Shown piece by piece: positions 63,522 through 64,000 of a stretch of 64,000 nt of DNA (its first letter is position 1; each line of letters begins with the position of its first letter). The stretch comes from UBA2287 sp964479665 (lineage in GTDB: Bacteria; Bacteroidota; Bacteroidia; Bacteroidales; Tenuifilaceae): positions 24,999 through 88,998 of the forward strand of contig CAYZNN010000011.1 of NCBI GenBank assembly GCA_964479665.1. Reading direction: 5' to 3'. Both the position numbers and the translations under genes were made by a program. Below the pieces are notes generated by a model, which was not told the DNA's origin, made no database searches, and worked only from the letters and a program-made list of their open reading frames with translations.

Positions 63522-64000
63522 ATGAAAAAGATATTATTACTAACTCTATTATTAATGTCTGCCAGTATATTTTTTGGGCAGTTGCCATTCAAGGTAATTA
63601 CTGTAAATGGCGAAATTGTTGCCGTTAAGGCCAATGTCACCCTCCAGAACGGACTTGAGGTTCTGAGCAACGAGAATTTCGACTTTAAAAAGCCCAATTC
63701 CCGTGCTGTTATGATAAATTCTGAAAGGGGGCGTATTGTACTTACCGAGCAGAATGCAACGGACGCTTTTTCAAAAGCAGCTTTTGCTCCTGCAATAAGT
63801 GCTGTTAGCTCTCGAAGCAGTTCTATGGTCAGCCAAGCCGATATTAAAAATTATTTTAGCAACAAGCTATTGGTATTGGATAAGCTGGAGGTTAAAATTG
63901 GCTCCGATTTATACCCTTTAAATGAGAATAGTTTCTTTTTTGTTCGATATACCTATAATGGAGAAACCATAAACAAACGATTACCCTTTAAGGAGAATGT
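63522..64000 (+). CDS. Exported FecR-like beta protein (partial; runs off right edge)
   Basis: About 159 codons visible. The signal peptide MKKILLLTLLLMSASIFFGQ is followed by a FecR-like pattern (VITVNGEIVAVKANVTLQNG, then RAVMINSERGRIVLTEQN), in which a core beta domain carries a repeated V-x-G motif. It sits directly after the exported TPR-CHAT gene in the same orientation but with its own promoter, so it could be a partner or substrate (inference). The rest is outside the window. Confidence 0.65.
   Translation, partial: MKKILLLTLLLMSASIFFGQLPFKVITVNGEIVAVKANVTLQNGLEVLSNENFDFKKPNSRAVMINSERGRIVLTEQNATDAFSKAAFAPAISAVSSRSSSMVSQADIKNYFSNKLLVLDKLEVKIGSDLYPLNENSFFFVRYTYNGETINKRLPFKEN

Noticed and set aside
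1..64000. CRISPR arrays, rRNA genes and riboswitches
   Set aside because: No regular repeat-spacer pattern, rRNA sequence or recognised riboswitch core was seen on reading either strand.

Overview
The window looks like a chromosomal segment of a Bacteroidota bacterium, probably Bacteroidales or a relative. It carries core type IX secretion genes (gldJ, porU, porV, a PorP/SprF protein), a SusC/RagA-style TonB receptor, many lipoproteins and short leaders without Shine-Dalgarno sequences. Repeated promoter motifs match the Bacteroidota consensus (TTTG, about 19 nt, TAnnTTTG). The tmRNA tag ends in NYALAA. Base composition is moderate except in the mobile elements.

Layout. 1-9.7 kb (minus strand): the 5' part of gatD and all of gatE, an archaeal-type Glu-tRNA(Gln) amidotransferase; then a LolC/E-like permease, RNase HI, a methyltransferase, a NamZ-like exo-muramidase, a saccharopine dehydrogenase-like enzyme, an aminotransferase and a DUF1573 protein. 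9.8-12.6 kb: two lipoproteins (LPP20 family and a TPR/CsgG-like protein). 12.9-18.6 kb: a tight minus-strand operon reading siaC, TPR-TM-SpoIIE phosphatase (frameshifted), OmpA-family protein, OmpL47-type repeat protein and PrsW-like membrane protease. This is the best candidate here for an undescribed signalling-to-envelope system. 18.76-19.13 kb: an internally deleted IS4-type element (MITE-like). 19.2-22.0 kb (plus): cytochrome c oxidase subunit II fused to cytochrome c, heme farnesyltransferase and a TIGR01777 SDR. 22-27.3 kb (minus): a lipoprotein, a TonB receptor, a DUF3127 protein, FKBP isomerase and MnmD.

27.39 kb: ssrA (tmRNA), followed by about 3.3 kb of mobile debris: a decayed IS4 transposase, an IS3 element with two amber codons and a perfect 34-bp palindrome, and 0.7 kb of unexplained sequence. 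31.1-33 kb: two TPM-domain proteins and LemA. 33.1-35.6 kb: urocanate hydratase and a small lipoprotein. 35.6-45.6 kb: murF, gldJ and a PorP-like gene (minus) beside porU-porV-ispF-CoA-binding protein (plus). 45.7-52.7 kb (minus): lon, a GlmU-like protein, L31 type B, a BI-1 family protein, an AlkD-like protein and a flippase. 52.9 kb: tRNA-His with a textbook promoter. 53.3 kb: an exported isochorismatase-family hydrolase. 53.9-59.4 kb (minus): a sigma-54 activator without DNA-binding domain, a 741-aa exported protein and a PD40/OmpA protein. These stand beside a divergent exported TPR-CHAT protease gene and a FecR-like exported gene that runs off the right edge.

Most of the window is ordinary housekeeping and envelope biology. 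The accessory interest lies in the SiaC/SpoIIE/OmpA/PrsW operon, the CHAT envelope neighbourhood, GatDE in a bacterium, and the mobile debris at ssrA and upstream of coxB.
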